Part shown: positions 1 through 5,629 of the stretch, in pieces | How the letters are laid out: each line of letters opens with the position of its first letter | How positions within the stretch are numbered: position 1 is the first letter of the stretch | Assembly (NCBI GenBank): GCA_029262955.1 | Contig: JAJCYL010000655.1 | Location: 1 to 6,166 of the forward strand | Reading direction: 5' to 3' | DNA from: Cytophagales bacterium | GTDB taxonomy: Bacteria > Bacteroidota > Bacteroidia > Cytophagales > Cyclobacteriaceae | DNA length: 6,166 bases | Program-made: the position numbers and the translations under genes | The notes under the pieces: model-generated | What the model saw: only the letters and a program-made list of their open reading frames with translations | What the model was told of the DNA's origin: nothing | Databases searched by the model: none

Positions 1-6
1 CTCTTG

Positions 7-49
7 GCGAGCGTAATATGGCACAAGCGGACGCTTGCGCCAGCGTGTG
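7..49 (+). repeat. Palindromic interspersed repeat, copy 1
   Basis: This 43-nt unit is identical, base for base, to 349-391. Its core holds a perfect inverted repeat, CAAGCG-GA-CGCTTG (24-37). The stem extends outward to GGCACAAGCG/CGCTTGCGCC (20-41), ten pairs with one A-C mismatch. Bases 1-6 also match the left flank of the second copy apart from two substitutions, so the copy probably continues past the window edge. A GC-rich hairpin core in intergenic DNA, in both orientations, resembles REP/BIME-type or small non-autonomous elements. That classification is inference. Confidence 0.85.
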
Positions 50-61
50 AACTGTAATGGC

Positions 62-78
62 GAAGACCCTTAGCGAGC
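62..78 (+). repeat. Partial repeat module (left end only)
   Basis: These 17 bases, GAAGACCCTTAGCGAGC, are identical to 338-354, which is the left end of the second full repeat copy. The hairpin core that follows it there is absent here, where the sequence continues as TATGAAAAG. It therefore looks like a truncated copy placed 12 nt after copy 1, or a module of a composite element. Confidence 0.7.
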
Positions 79-219
79 TATGAAAAGTGCTAAAGGACTA
101 CCTTAACGTTATCAAAATTAAGCCGTTATAAATAAAATTTCTGTGATCGGTGCAAAAAGTCAGAATCTGGATTTTCAGGATTTAGGGATTTTTGCATACC
201 ATGTTCCTTCCCCTCACCT

Positions 220-242
220 CTGGTGCAAGCGTCCGCTTGTGC
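220..242 (-). repeat. Palindromic interspersed repeat, inverted copy
   Basis: Bases 225-242 are the exact reverse complement of 21-38 and 363-380 (18 nt). The match extends left to 220 with one difference (T224 where C is expected), giving 22 of 23. This copy can form its own stem: TGGTG (221-225) plus CAAGCG (226-231) pair with CGCTTG (234-239) and CACCA (244-248), leaving a 4-nt bulge at 240-243. The outer pairs use bases that differ from the other copies, which suggests the fold itself is retained. Only the core is shared; the arms outside 220-242 diverge. Confidence 0.75.
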
Positions 243-348
243 TCACCAAGAAAAATAAATTCAGTAATGGATAGTTTGCATTTCCTTCCTCTAAGAGTTT
301 CCTGAAAAGGGCCCTGAAGAAAGAGCACTTCACTTTGGAAGACCCTTA

Positions 349-391
349 GCGAGCGTAATATGGCACAAGCGGACGCTTGCGCCAGCGTGTG
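349..391 (+). repeat. Palindromic interspersed repeat, copy 2
   Basis: This is the second identical 43-nt copy, offset by 342 nt from copy 1, and it carries the same hairpin core (CAAGCG at 366-371, CGCTTG at 374-379). Together with the 17-nt module at 338-354 it appears to be the most complete unit in the window (338-391). It begins 30 nt beyond the stop codon of the DUF1080 gene, so the hairpin lies in the 3' untranslated region of that transcript. It could stabilise the mRNA end, but no U-tract follows the stem on the minus strand, so I do not call it a terminator. Confidence 0.85.
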
Positions 392-420
392 GAGCTGTCA
401 TTGGTAAATAGTACAACCGG

Positions 421-1014
421 TTAATCCAATCTTTGAACCAAAACACTCTTCCAATAGATCTTAATCCCTCCACCACTGTGGATTTGCAAAGCAATTGAAC
501 CTTCAGCTGCACCAATTTTATCATCTGTTAAAGTGATCATTTCAGTTCCGTTCAACCAGGTAGTAACCTTGTCATCCACTACTCTAACTTTCATTGTATT
601 CCAATCACCAAATTTGAGGGCTTTATCTTTTTCGGGATCGGGCTTGATCAACCAACCCCTACCATAGGATTCATATATGCCTCCACTATCATTTCCTGGG
701 GGAGCAACTTCGGCCTGCCATCCAGTAATCTTGGTTCCTTCAATTGAAGATCTGAAAAAGATCCCACTGTTGCCGTTGGCTTCCTGTTTAAACTCGGCAG
801 TCAATTCAAAATTTTTGAATGTCTCCTTTGTACCCAGGTAGCCGTACTCAGCGTCGGGGCCACTTTCAGAAATTAATAAACCATCCTTTACATACCACTT
901 TTCAGTTCCGTATATAGTCCAGCCGGATAAATCTTTACCGTTAAATAACTCTGTCTGGCCAAAGATTAAACTAGGGTTGAGGACATAAATGAATATTAAT
1001 AATAACTCTCTCAT
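421..1014 (-). CDS. Secreted DUF1080 / 3-keto-disaccharide hydrolase family protein (short form)
   Basis: This 197-residue protein consists of a signal peptide and one concanavalin-like jelly-roll domain of the DUF1080/PF06439 family. Family landmarks seen are LFNGKDLSGW (23-32), GNSGIFFRS (81-89), WQAEV (99-103), GGIYE (111-115), GDWN (136-139), WLNG (153-156) and the closing strand GSIALQIHSGGG (172-183). The hydrophobic N-terminus (residues 4-18) ends in IFG before Gln20, fitting signal peptidase I cleavage and a soluble periplasmic product. PF06439 members hydrolyse 3-keto-glycosides, and relatives may act as hydratases on 3-keto-glucals; which applies here cannot be read from sequence. 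The ATG overlaps the stop of the upstream gene as TAATG, so translation is probably coupled, and no Shine-Dalgarno is visible. It ends the minus-strand run. Family assignment is firm; substrate is unknown. Confidence 0.9.
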   Translation of the reverse strand: MRELLLIFIYVLNPSLIFGQTELFNGKDLSGWTIYGTEKWYVKDGLLISESGPDAEYGYLGTKETFKNFELTAEFKQEANGNSGIFFRSSIEGTKITGWQAEVAPPGNDSGGIYESYGRGWLIKPDPEKDKALKFGDWNTMKVRVVDDKVTTWLNGTEMITLTDDKIGAAEGSIALQIHSGGGIKIYWKSVLVQRLD

Positions 1015-1760
1015 TACAATGATTTAATCTTGATATTCTTGTACCAAATAAAACTACCATGATCCTGGATTCCAATTAAGCCAGTCTTGGCCAGCCCATA
1101 ATCAGGATAGTCATCCCATTTACCACTATTACGCCGAGTAGTCCAATCTTCCGACCAGGGAACAAATTCCAATAGTTTTTCACCGTTTAACCAATACTCA
1201 GCCCTTTCCTCTGTAAAAAGTATCCTTGATGAATTCCATTCTCCTGCAGGCTTTACTTTCTTTTTTGTAGGATCAGGAACGTACATGGCGTAGTCTGCTC
1301 CAACTTTCTGCCAGTCTTCAAGTGGATCTGGAAATCCAATGTCATCCAGTACCTGATACTCCGGTGCAGTCTCATAAGGTGCCTTGTATTTTTCGCCCTC
1401 CACAACATGATAAAAAATACCACTGTTGCCGCCTTCGCTTATTTTCCATTCCATCTTGAGTTCGAAGTTGTCGAATTTTCGAGCACTGTAAACGATATCT
1501 CCGCCGACATCTCCTCCTGTTCCCAATGACTTTAATGCACCATCTTCAACAATCCAGTTTTCCGGAAGGCTGGTGGCATTAAAACCTCTCCAGCCCTCCG
1601 TAGAAGAACCATCAAACAATGTAATCCATTCCTCAATAGCTGGTTGAGTCCCGGACGTCGATTCGGATGATTCTTTTTCCTTTTGTGTTGTGCTACATCC
1701 ATAAACAAAGACTATGCTGATTAGCAGAATTGCATCTAAGAAAGATAACTTGATTTTCAT
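1014..1760 (-). CDS. Lipoprotein of the DUF1080 / 3-keto-disaccharide hydrolase family (long form)
   Basis: The 248-residue product has a hydrophobic N-terminus ending in the lipobox V-Y-G-C (Cys22), followed by STTQKEKE and a Ser/Glu-rich linker to about residue 43. The QKEKE stretch (26-30) resembles the charged lipoprotein export signals that send Bacteroidota lipoproteins to the cell surface; this is inference. The DUF1080 domain spans about 44-248: LFDG (48-51), GNSGIFYHV (111-119), PEYQVLDD (133-140), ADYAMYVPDP (155-164), PAGEWN (171-176), WLNGEK (190-195) and GLIGIQDHGS (227-236) with a final IWYKNIKIK strand. These segments match the long subfamily common in Bacteroidota and Planctomycetota, expected to act on 3-keto-glycosides. 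Its TAA overlaps the ATG of the short DUF1080 gene. The leader is A/T-rich with no Shine-Dalgarno; 113 nt separate it from the oxidoreductase upstream. Confidence 0.9.
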   Translation of the reverse strand: MKIKLSFLDAILLISIVFVYGCSTTQKEKESSESTSGTQPAIEEWITLFDGSSTEGWRGFNATSLPENWIVEDGALKSLGTGGDVGGDIVYSARKFDNFELKMEWKISEGGNSGIFYHVVEGEKYKAPYETAPEYQVLDDIGFPDPLEDWQKVGADYAMYVPDPTKKKVKPAGEWNSSRILFTEERAEYWLNGEKLLEFVPWSEDWTTRRNSGKWDDYPDYGLAKTGLIGIQDHGSFIWYKNIKIKSL

Positions 1761-1788
1761 ATTCGATTTTTAAAATTATAATCCAAGC

Positions 1789-1857
1789 TTCAAGGGTTTG
1801 TTTAATAATGTGTAGGAAACAACGATTGTCATTCGCCAATTCCATTGAACCCTTGAA
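1789..1857. repeat. 10-bp inverted repeat with long loop, between two genes
   Basis: TTCAAGGGTT (1789-1798) and AACCCTTGAA (1848-1857) are perfect reverse complements separated by 49 nt. The pair lies wholly inside the 113-nt gap between the Gfo/Idh gene and the lipoprotein gene. The long loop and lack of a U-tract argue against a simple terminator. It could be paired operator half-sites or an mRNA structure that modulates read-through. Function is unknown. Confidence 0.4.
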
Positions 1858-1873
1858 AGGCTGGAGTAACATC

Positions 1874-3223
1874 TTAACTAGTGACTTTCATATTCACGGG
1901 GTCCCAGTTGATGAACTTATTCGCATTATAGCTGTCGTTGCAAAGCAATGCAGGTGCAGCTGCCCTAAATCCAAATACTGGATCCTCAAATACAGTACCA
2001 CCCGTACGAATGGCATTGAACCAATTGGCAAAGTGGTCGTAATGAGCCCCTTTCCAGGTGTCTTCCGCTTTAAAGCTTATCTCTCCGGGGGGCAGCATTT
2101 TGGCCCTATCAGAATATGCTGAATTATCTGACGCCTTCGCATTCATAAATGGATCATCTGAAGACTGCCTGGTATTTCGCTTCAAAACAACTTCTTCCCA
2201 TTTAACGTCCATGGAACCTTCACTTCCCACAATTCTCAAGTAAGTAGTACCACTCGTACCGTCGACAAAGTTGCACCTCAGGGATAGGTTAAATCCAGGA
2301 TGCTGCTTAGAGTCCGGATATTGGAATGTTCCCAACATCACATCTGGCACTTCCCTTCCGTCTTTCCAATATCTCAAGCCACCCATGGCACTCACCTGAT
2401 TAGGACCAATGGAATTTGTTATAAAGTGTAAACTGGAAAATAGATGTACAAACAAATCACCAGACATGCCGGTGCCATAGTCCTGATAATTTCGCCACCT
2501 AAAAAATCGCATCTTGTCAAACTCTCGCTTGGTGGTATTCGAAACATACCTTTTCCAGTTTACCGTTTTTTCTGAAGCGTCTGCAGGAATGGCATATTGC
2601 CAGGCTCCCGTCGGTGAATGCCTTGCCCAAAATCCCTCTGCATAATTAATCGTACCGATGGCACCTTCAGCTAATAGTTGTTTAGCCTTTTCATTTCCAA
2701 GAGACGATAATCCCTGGCTTCCAACCTGGTAAACTTTGCCGGACTTTCTCCAGGCATTGATTAAATCCATGCCCTCATTCACGGAGTGAACCATTGGCTT
2801 CTCACAATAGACATGTTTACCCGCATTCAATGCATCAATAGAAATCTGCTTATGCCAATGATCCGGAGTGCCGATAATTACTGCGTCAACATCCTTTCTC
2901 TTTAATATTTCATTATGATCATCTGTGAGGAACAATCCCGGACCCCATTTTCCCTGGGCAATTTTCCTTCTTCCCTCATACAAATCACAAACTGCAACTA
3001 GCTTGATACCCTCATGCTTCAGGGCGGTATTGGTATCTTCTGTGCCCATGCCACCTGCACCTATTAGGGCCAATCTTATTTCATCAGCTGCACCAAGTCC
3101 ATTTGATCTTTTTAAATAAGAAATGGATTTGCCCTTAGATACTATGGAAGCACCTACTGATAATGCAGCGGTAGAAAGGCTCAATTTTTTAATAAAACCA
3201 CGGCGATTATTACTCTTTGACAT
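1874..3223 (-). CDS. Tat-exported Gfo/Idh/MocA family oxidoreductase
   Basis: This 449-residue NAD(P)-dependent sugar dehydrogenase-like protein starts with a twin-arginine signal, NRRGFIKKLSLSTAALSVGA (5-24), so it should be folded and loaded with cofactor before export. The Rossmann domain begins near residue 48 with the dinucleotide motif GAGGMG (55-60); CDLYEGR (79-85), TPDHWH (119-124) and the family-typical YCEKPMVH (139-146) follow, Lys142 being the usual catalytic lysine of the EKP motif. The C-terminal alpha/beta domain holds GDLFVHLFSSLHF (255-267), with candidate active-site histidines 260 and 266. Exported relatives such as glucose-fructose oxidoreductase keep the nucleotide tightly bound. 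Here the likely role is oxidation at C3 of a glycoside, or reduction of a 3-keto sugar, feeding the DUF1080 proteins downstream. The substrate cannot be read from sequence. A motif shared with the uxuA upstream region lies about 60 nt ahead of the ATG. Confidence 0.93.
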   Translation of the reverse strand: MSKSNNRRGFIKKLSLSTAALSVGASIVSKGKSISYLKRSNGLGAADEIRLALIGAGGMGTEDTNTALKHEGIKLVAVCDLYEGRRKIAQGKWGPGLFLTDDHNEILKRKDVDAVIIGTPDHWHKQISIDALNAGKHVYCEKPMVHSVNEGMDLINAWRKSGKVYQVGSQGLSSLGNEKAKQLLAEGAIGTINYAEGFWARHSPTGAWQYAIPADASEKTVNWKRYVSNTTKREFDKMRFFRWRNYQDYGTGMSGDLFVHLFSSLHFITNSIGPNQVSAMGGLRYWKDGREVPDVMLGTFQYPDSKQHPGFNLSLRCNFVDGTSGTTYLRIVGSEGSMDVKWEEVVLKRNTRQSSDDPFMNAKASDNSAYSDRAKMLPPGEISFKAEDTWKGAHYDHFANWFNAIRTGGTVFEDPVFGFRAAAPALLCNDSYNANKFINWDPVNMKVTS

Positions 3224-3281
3224 AATGATCGGAATATTGATAGAATGCTAATCTAATCACCCCGGAAGACACGCAAAAGAG

Positions 3282-3314
3282 TTTGCAAAATGCACCCTTC
3301 TCATTTGTGCAATT
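3282..3314. promoter_or_regulatory. Putative operator/promoter motif A, upstream of the Gfo/Idh gene
   Basis: Two blocks, GCAAAAT (3285-3291) and ATTTGTGCAATT (3303-3314), recur as GCAAAAT and ATTTGTGCGATT in the region upstream of uxuA, with ACCCT between them in both places. The spacer is 11 nt here and 9 nt there. The blocks are roughly inverted (TTTGCA-AAATG against TTGCACAAATG), and TGCAC/GTGCA (3291-3295, 3307-3311) is a perfect short inverted repeat. On the minus strand the element contains TTG and, 20 nt on, TTTG, loosely resembling Bacteroidota -33/-7 promoter boxes. A regulator site or a promoter is plausible; the unequal spacing is a caution. Confidence 0.5.
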
Positions 3315-3339
3315 AGTATAGTATTTAACCCTATGGTGA

Positions 3340-4509
3340 TCAAAATCTTGATTTTAAAATCCCTAGCTCCAGCCCTCGTAACTCCGCGAGTCCTTTCAAC
3401 CTACCTATGGCGGAATAACCCGGATTGGTCTCTTTAGTTAAATCGTCCAGGAGCTTATGACCATGATCCGGACGCATGGGTATGGGAGTATTTCGTTTTT
3501 GTTGTTCCTTGACTAACACATTCATAACGGCATACATGTCAACAGAACCTTCGAGGTGATTATCCTCATAAAAGCTGCCATCTTCTTCAACATTTACTGA
3601 CCTGAGGTGAATGAAATTAATTCTTTTAGAAAATTGTGCAGCCATTGCAGGTAAATCATTATCACTCCTGGCTCCAAATGATCCGGTGCAAAAACACAAT
3701 CCATTGGATGGGCTATCTACCCCTGTCAGTATATCATCTATATTCTTAGCCGTACTCACCACCCTGGGCAATCCCAATAACGGAATAGGAGGATCATCGG
3801 GATGAATTGTCATATTAAGGGTAACTTCTTCCGCAACAGGTATAACATCCTTCAGAAATAAGTTCAGGTTTTCCTTCAATAATTGTTCATCAATTTCATT
3901 ATAGCTTTCTAAAACTGTTTTAAAAGCTTCCAGGGATTTACTCCCCTCGGTTGTAGCCCCTGGAAGACCAGCTACAACAAAACCCGTAAGACGATCCTGT
4001 TCCTTTTGAGTCATCAATTTAAACCTACGCCCTGCTTTTTCAATTTCAACATCCGAATATTCATTGCTTTGCCTCTTTAGAATAAACAAATCAAATACAG
4101 CAAAATCAGTTTTATCGAAACGTAGGGCTTTGGCACCATTTGGCAAACTGAATTCAAGGTCAGTTCTTGTCCAGTCTACAACCGGCATGAAGTTGTAACA
4201 CACGGTTTTAATGCCAGACATAGCCAAATTTCGCAGCGTCTGAATGTAATTATCAATGTACTCCTGAAACCGACCTGATCTTCGTTTTATGTCCTCATGG
4301 ATATTGACGCTCTCCACTACAGACCAGGTCAAATTGGCCATTTCAATTATTCCTTTCCTCTTTCGAATTTCTTCTAAAGACCAAATAGCTCCATTAGGAA
4401 GGTGATGCAATGAGGTTACAACACCGCTGGCGCCTGACTGACGAATATCCATCAGACTAACTGCATCATCCGGTCCATACCATCGCATATTTTGTTCTAG
4501 CTTTTTCAT
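3340..4509 (-). CDS. uxuA: Mannonate dehydratase
   Basis: UxuA removes water from D-mannonate to give 2-dehydro-3-deoxy-D-gluconate, a cytoplasmic step of hexuronate breakdown. No signal peptide is present. The 389 residues are near the 394 of the E. coli enzyme and run collinearly: MRWYGPDDAVSL, GVVTSLHHLPNG, WSVVESV, CYNFMPVVDWTRTDL, NMTIHPDDPP, CFCTGSFGARSDND, IHLRSV, RPDHGH. Expected metal ligands of this TIM-barrel enzyme are present, numbered from the ATG: His236 (IHPDD), Cys274 (CTGSFG), His301 (HLRS) and Asp348 (RPDHG). I start at the ATG at 4509; a GTG directly before it (4510-4512) would add one residue and is less likely. UxuB and UxaC are not in the window, so the source of mannonate is unseen. 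It is the only non-exported enzyme here and probably leads the minus-strand run, though the next gene seems to have its own control region. Confidence 0.96.
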   Translation of the reverse strand: MKKLEQNMRWYGPDDAVSLMDIRQSGASGVVTSLHHLPNGAIWSLEEIRKRKGIIEMANLTWSVVESVNIHEDIKRRSGRFQEYIDNYIQTLRNLAMSGIKTVCYNFMPVVDWTRTDLEFSLPNGAKALRFDKTDFAVFDLFILKRQSNEYSDVEIEKAGRRFKLMTQKEQDRLTGFVVAGLPGATTEGSKSLEAFKTVLESYNEIDEQLLKENLNLFLKDVIPVAEEVTLNMTIHPDDPPIPLLGLPRVVSTAKNIDDILTGVDSPSNGLCFCTGSFGARSDNDLPAMAAQFSKRINFIHLRSVNVEEDGSFYEDNHLEGSVDMYAVMNVLVKEQQKRNTPIPMRPDHGHKLLDDLTKETNPGYSAIGRLKGLAELRGLELGILKSRF

Positions 4510-4522
4510 CACCTAATTATAA

Positions 4523-4553
4523 TGTGCAAAATAACCACCCTATTTGTGCGATT
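4523..4553. promoter_or_regulatory. Putative operator/promoter motif B, in the divergent region ahead of uxuA and the isomerase
   Basis: GCAAAAT (4526-4532), ACCCT (4537-4541) and ATTTGTGCGATT (4542-4553) repeat the elements of motif A in the same order and orientation. The same bases can be read as direct repeats of a TGTGC-AAT-like half-site 22 nt apart. The element lies 13-45 nt before the uxuA ATG and about 85 nt before the divergent isomerase ATG, so one bound protein could control both directions. On the minus strand TTATTTTG partly fits the Bacteroidota -7 box TAnnTTTG, but the resulting leader would be very short. Role is inferred from repetition and position. Confidence 0.5.
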
Positions 4554-4636
4554 TTCACAGCTCACTACAGAATTGTTGAAATTACCTTACACTAAACATA
4601 AATTATAAAAACTATACCAACTATTTAATACCTATT

Positions 4637-5614
4637 ATGGAACGACGTAGAAAATTTATTAAAAGAATAGCCGGGAGTACTACAGGCATTGGATTGATGG
4701 GAGCTTTCCCTTCAATAATCACATCCTGTGGATCAGGATCACAACAGAAAACCACCATGGAAGCTACTACAACTAAAGAAAAGGAAATGTTTTTCAAAAT
4801 ATCATTGGCTGAATGGTCTTTGAATCGATCATTATTTGGAGGCAAATTAGATAACCTTGACTTTCCAGCTTTTACCAAAAACCAATTTGGAATAGAGGCT
4901 GTTGAATATGTAAATCAGTTCTTCAAAGACAAAGCTGAAGACACAACTTACCTGACAGAACTAAACACTCGGGTCAATGATCTGGGTATGACTAATGTGC
5001 TCATAATGATTGACAATGAGGGCGATCTTGCCGAATTGGATGATGCTAAAAGAACTCAGGCGGTTGAGAATCACTACAAATGGGTCACCGCAGCCAAATT
5101 TTTAGGTTGTCACTCGATCCGTGTTAACGCCCGAGGTGTCGGGTCACCGGATGAGGTAAAGTCAGCGGCCATTGATGGCTTAGGACGTTTGAGTGAATTT
5201 GGCGCTCAACACAACATAGGAGTTATTGTAGAGAATCATGGAGGCAATTCCTCGAACGGGCAATGGTTAGCTGGTGTCATGGCACAAGTGAATAACCCCA
5301 ACTGTGGAACCCTTCCAGACTTTGGCAATTTCTGTATTACACCGGGTGAAGGTCGAAGTTGTTTGGAAGAATATGACCGTTACAAAGGTGTAAAAGAGCT
5401 TATGCCCTATGCCAAGGGAGTTAGTGCTAAATCGAAGGTATTTGATGACAATGGCAATGAAGCCAATATGGATTATAAGCGTCTCTTAACCACCGTAAAA
5501 GAAGCCGGGTATACCGGCTACGTGGGTATTGAATTCGAAGGAGAAGCTGACGAAAAAACAGGGATAAGTGCAACTAAGGCCTTGCTTGAAAAAGTTGGAA
5601 AAGAAATATCTTAA
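4637..5614 (+). CDS. Exported sugar phosphate isomerase/epimerase-fold (xylose isomerase-like TIM barrel) protein
   Basis: The 325-residue protein opens with a twin-arginine-type signal (RRRKFIKR, 3-10) followed by a hydrophobic stretch and the lipobox I-T-S-C (Cys31), so it is probably a Tat-exported lipoprotein tethered in the envelope. A Ser/Thr/Lys linker leads to an AP-endonuclease-2/xylose-isomerase-like TIM barrel from about residue 52. Likely metal ligands are Glu199 (VIVENHGG), Asp228 (LPDFGNF) and a glutamate in GIEFEG (299 or 301), with His201 nearby; ligand choice is by family analogy. Members of this fold in 3-keto sugar pathways act as eliminases or hydratases and not as phosphate-sugar isomerases. 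An exported enzyme is unlikely to see phosphorylated sugars, which supports that reading. It is divergent from uxuA and followed after 15 nt by a second Gfo/Idh gene, so the two form an operon. No Shine-Dalgarno is visible. Confidence 0.88.
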   Translation: MERRRKFIKRIAGSTTGIGLMGAFPSIITSCGSGSQQKTTMEATTTKEKEMFFKISLAEWSLNRSLFGGKLDNLDFPAFTKNQFGIEAVEYVNQFFKDKAEDTTYLTELNTRVNDLGMTNVLIMIDNEGDLAELDDAKRTQAVENHYKWVTAAKFLGCHSIRVNARGVGSPDEVKSAAIDGLGRLSEFGAQHNIGVIVENHGGNSSNGQWLAGVMAQVNNPNCGTLPDFGNFCITPGEGRSCLEEYDRYKGVKELMPYAKGVSAKSKVFDDNGNEANMDYKRLLTTVKEAGYTGYVGIEFEGEADEKTGISATKALLEKVGKEIS

Positions 5615-5629
5615 TAAATTTTCATCAGT

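Larger units (their letters stand above)
1..420. other. Gene-poor, repeat-rich intergenic stretch
   Basis: I find no credible protein-coding or RNA gene here. The stretch contains the palindromic repeat family listed separately (7-49, 62-78, 220-242, 349-391) and a short run of three GGATTT hexamers (169-174, 178-183, 186-191). The interval lies downstream of the minus-strand gene ending at 421, so it probably separates this cluster from the next one to the left. The only sizeable open frame touching it (330-524, minus) is a read-through of the repeat into the end of the DUF1080 gene and has no family features. I see no U-tract terminator just past 421. Confidence 0.7.

Noticed and set aside
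362..383. Rho-independent terminator for the minus-strand run
   Set aside because: A strong GC-rich stem exists, but the minus-strand sequence after it is ATATTACGC without a U-tract, and the same hairpin occurs in both orientations as a repeat.
7..391. CRISPR array
   Set aside because: There are only two direct copies 342 nt apart, one copy is inverted, and there are no regular spacers. This is an interspersed palindromic repeat, not a CRISPR.
330..524. 64-codon open frame on the minus strand
   Set aside because: It spans the palindromic repeat and runs antiphase into the end of the DUF1080 gene on the same strand. Its translation has no family features and its C-terminal half is simply the translated repeat.
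1808..2122. 104-codon open frame on the plus strand
   Set aside because: It lies mostly antisense to the C-terminal part of the well-supported Gfo/Idh gene, has no recognisable domain, and is best explained as a shadow frame.
3224..3339. Terminator or small gene between uxuA and the Gfo/Idh gene
   Set aside because: The only stem (TGCAC/GTGCA) is 5 bp with an 11-nt loop and no U-tract, and no open frame of note is present. The regulatory motif explains the segment better.
4510..4512. GTG as the uxuA start
   Set aside because: It is immediately followed by ATG and adds a single residue. The ATG is the simpler start and fits the length of known UxuA proteins.
4621..4878. 85-codon open frame on the minus strand
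   Set aside because: It is antisense to the signal peptide and start of the isomerase-fold gene. The hydrophobic patches are reverse translations of that signal region.
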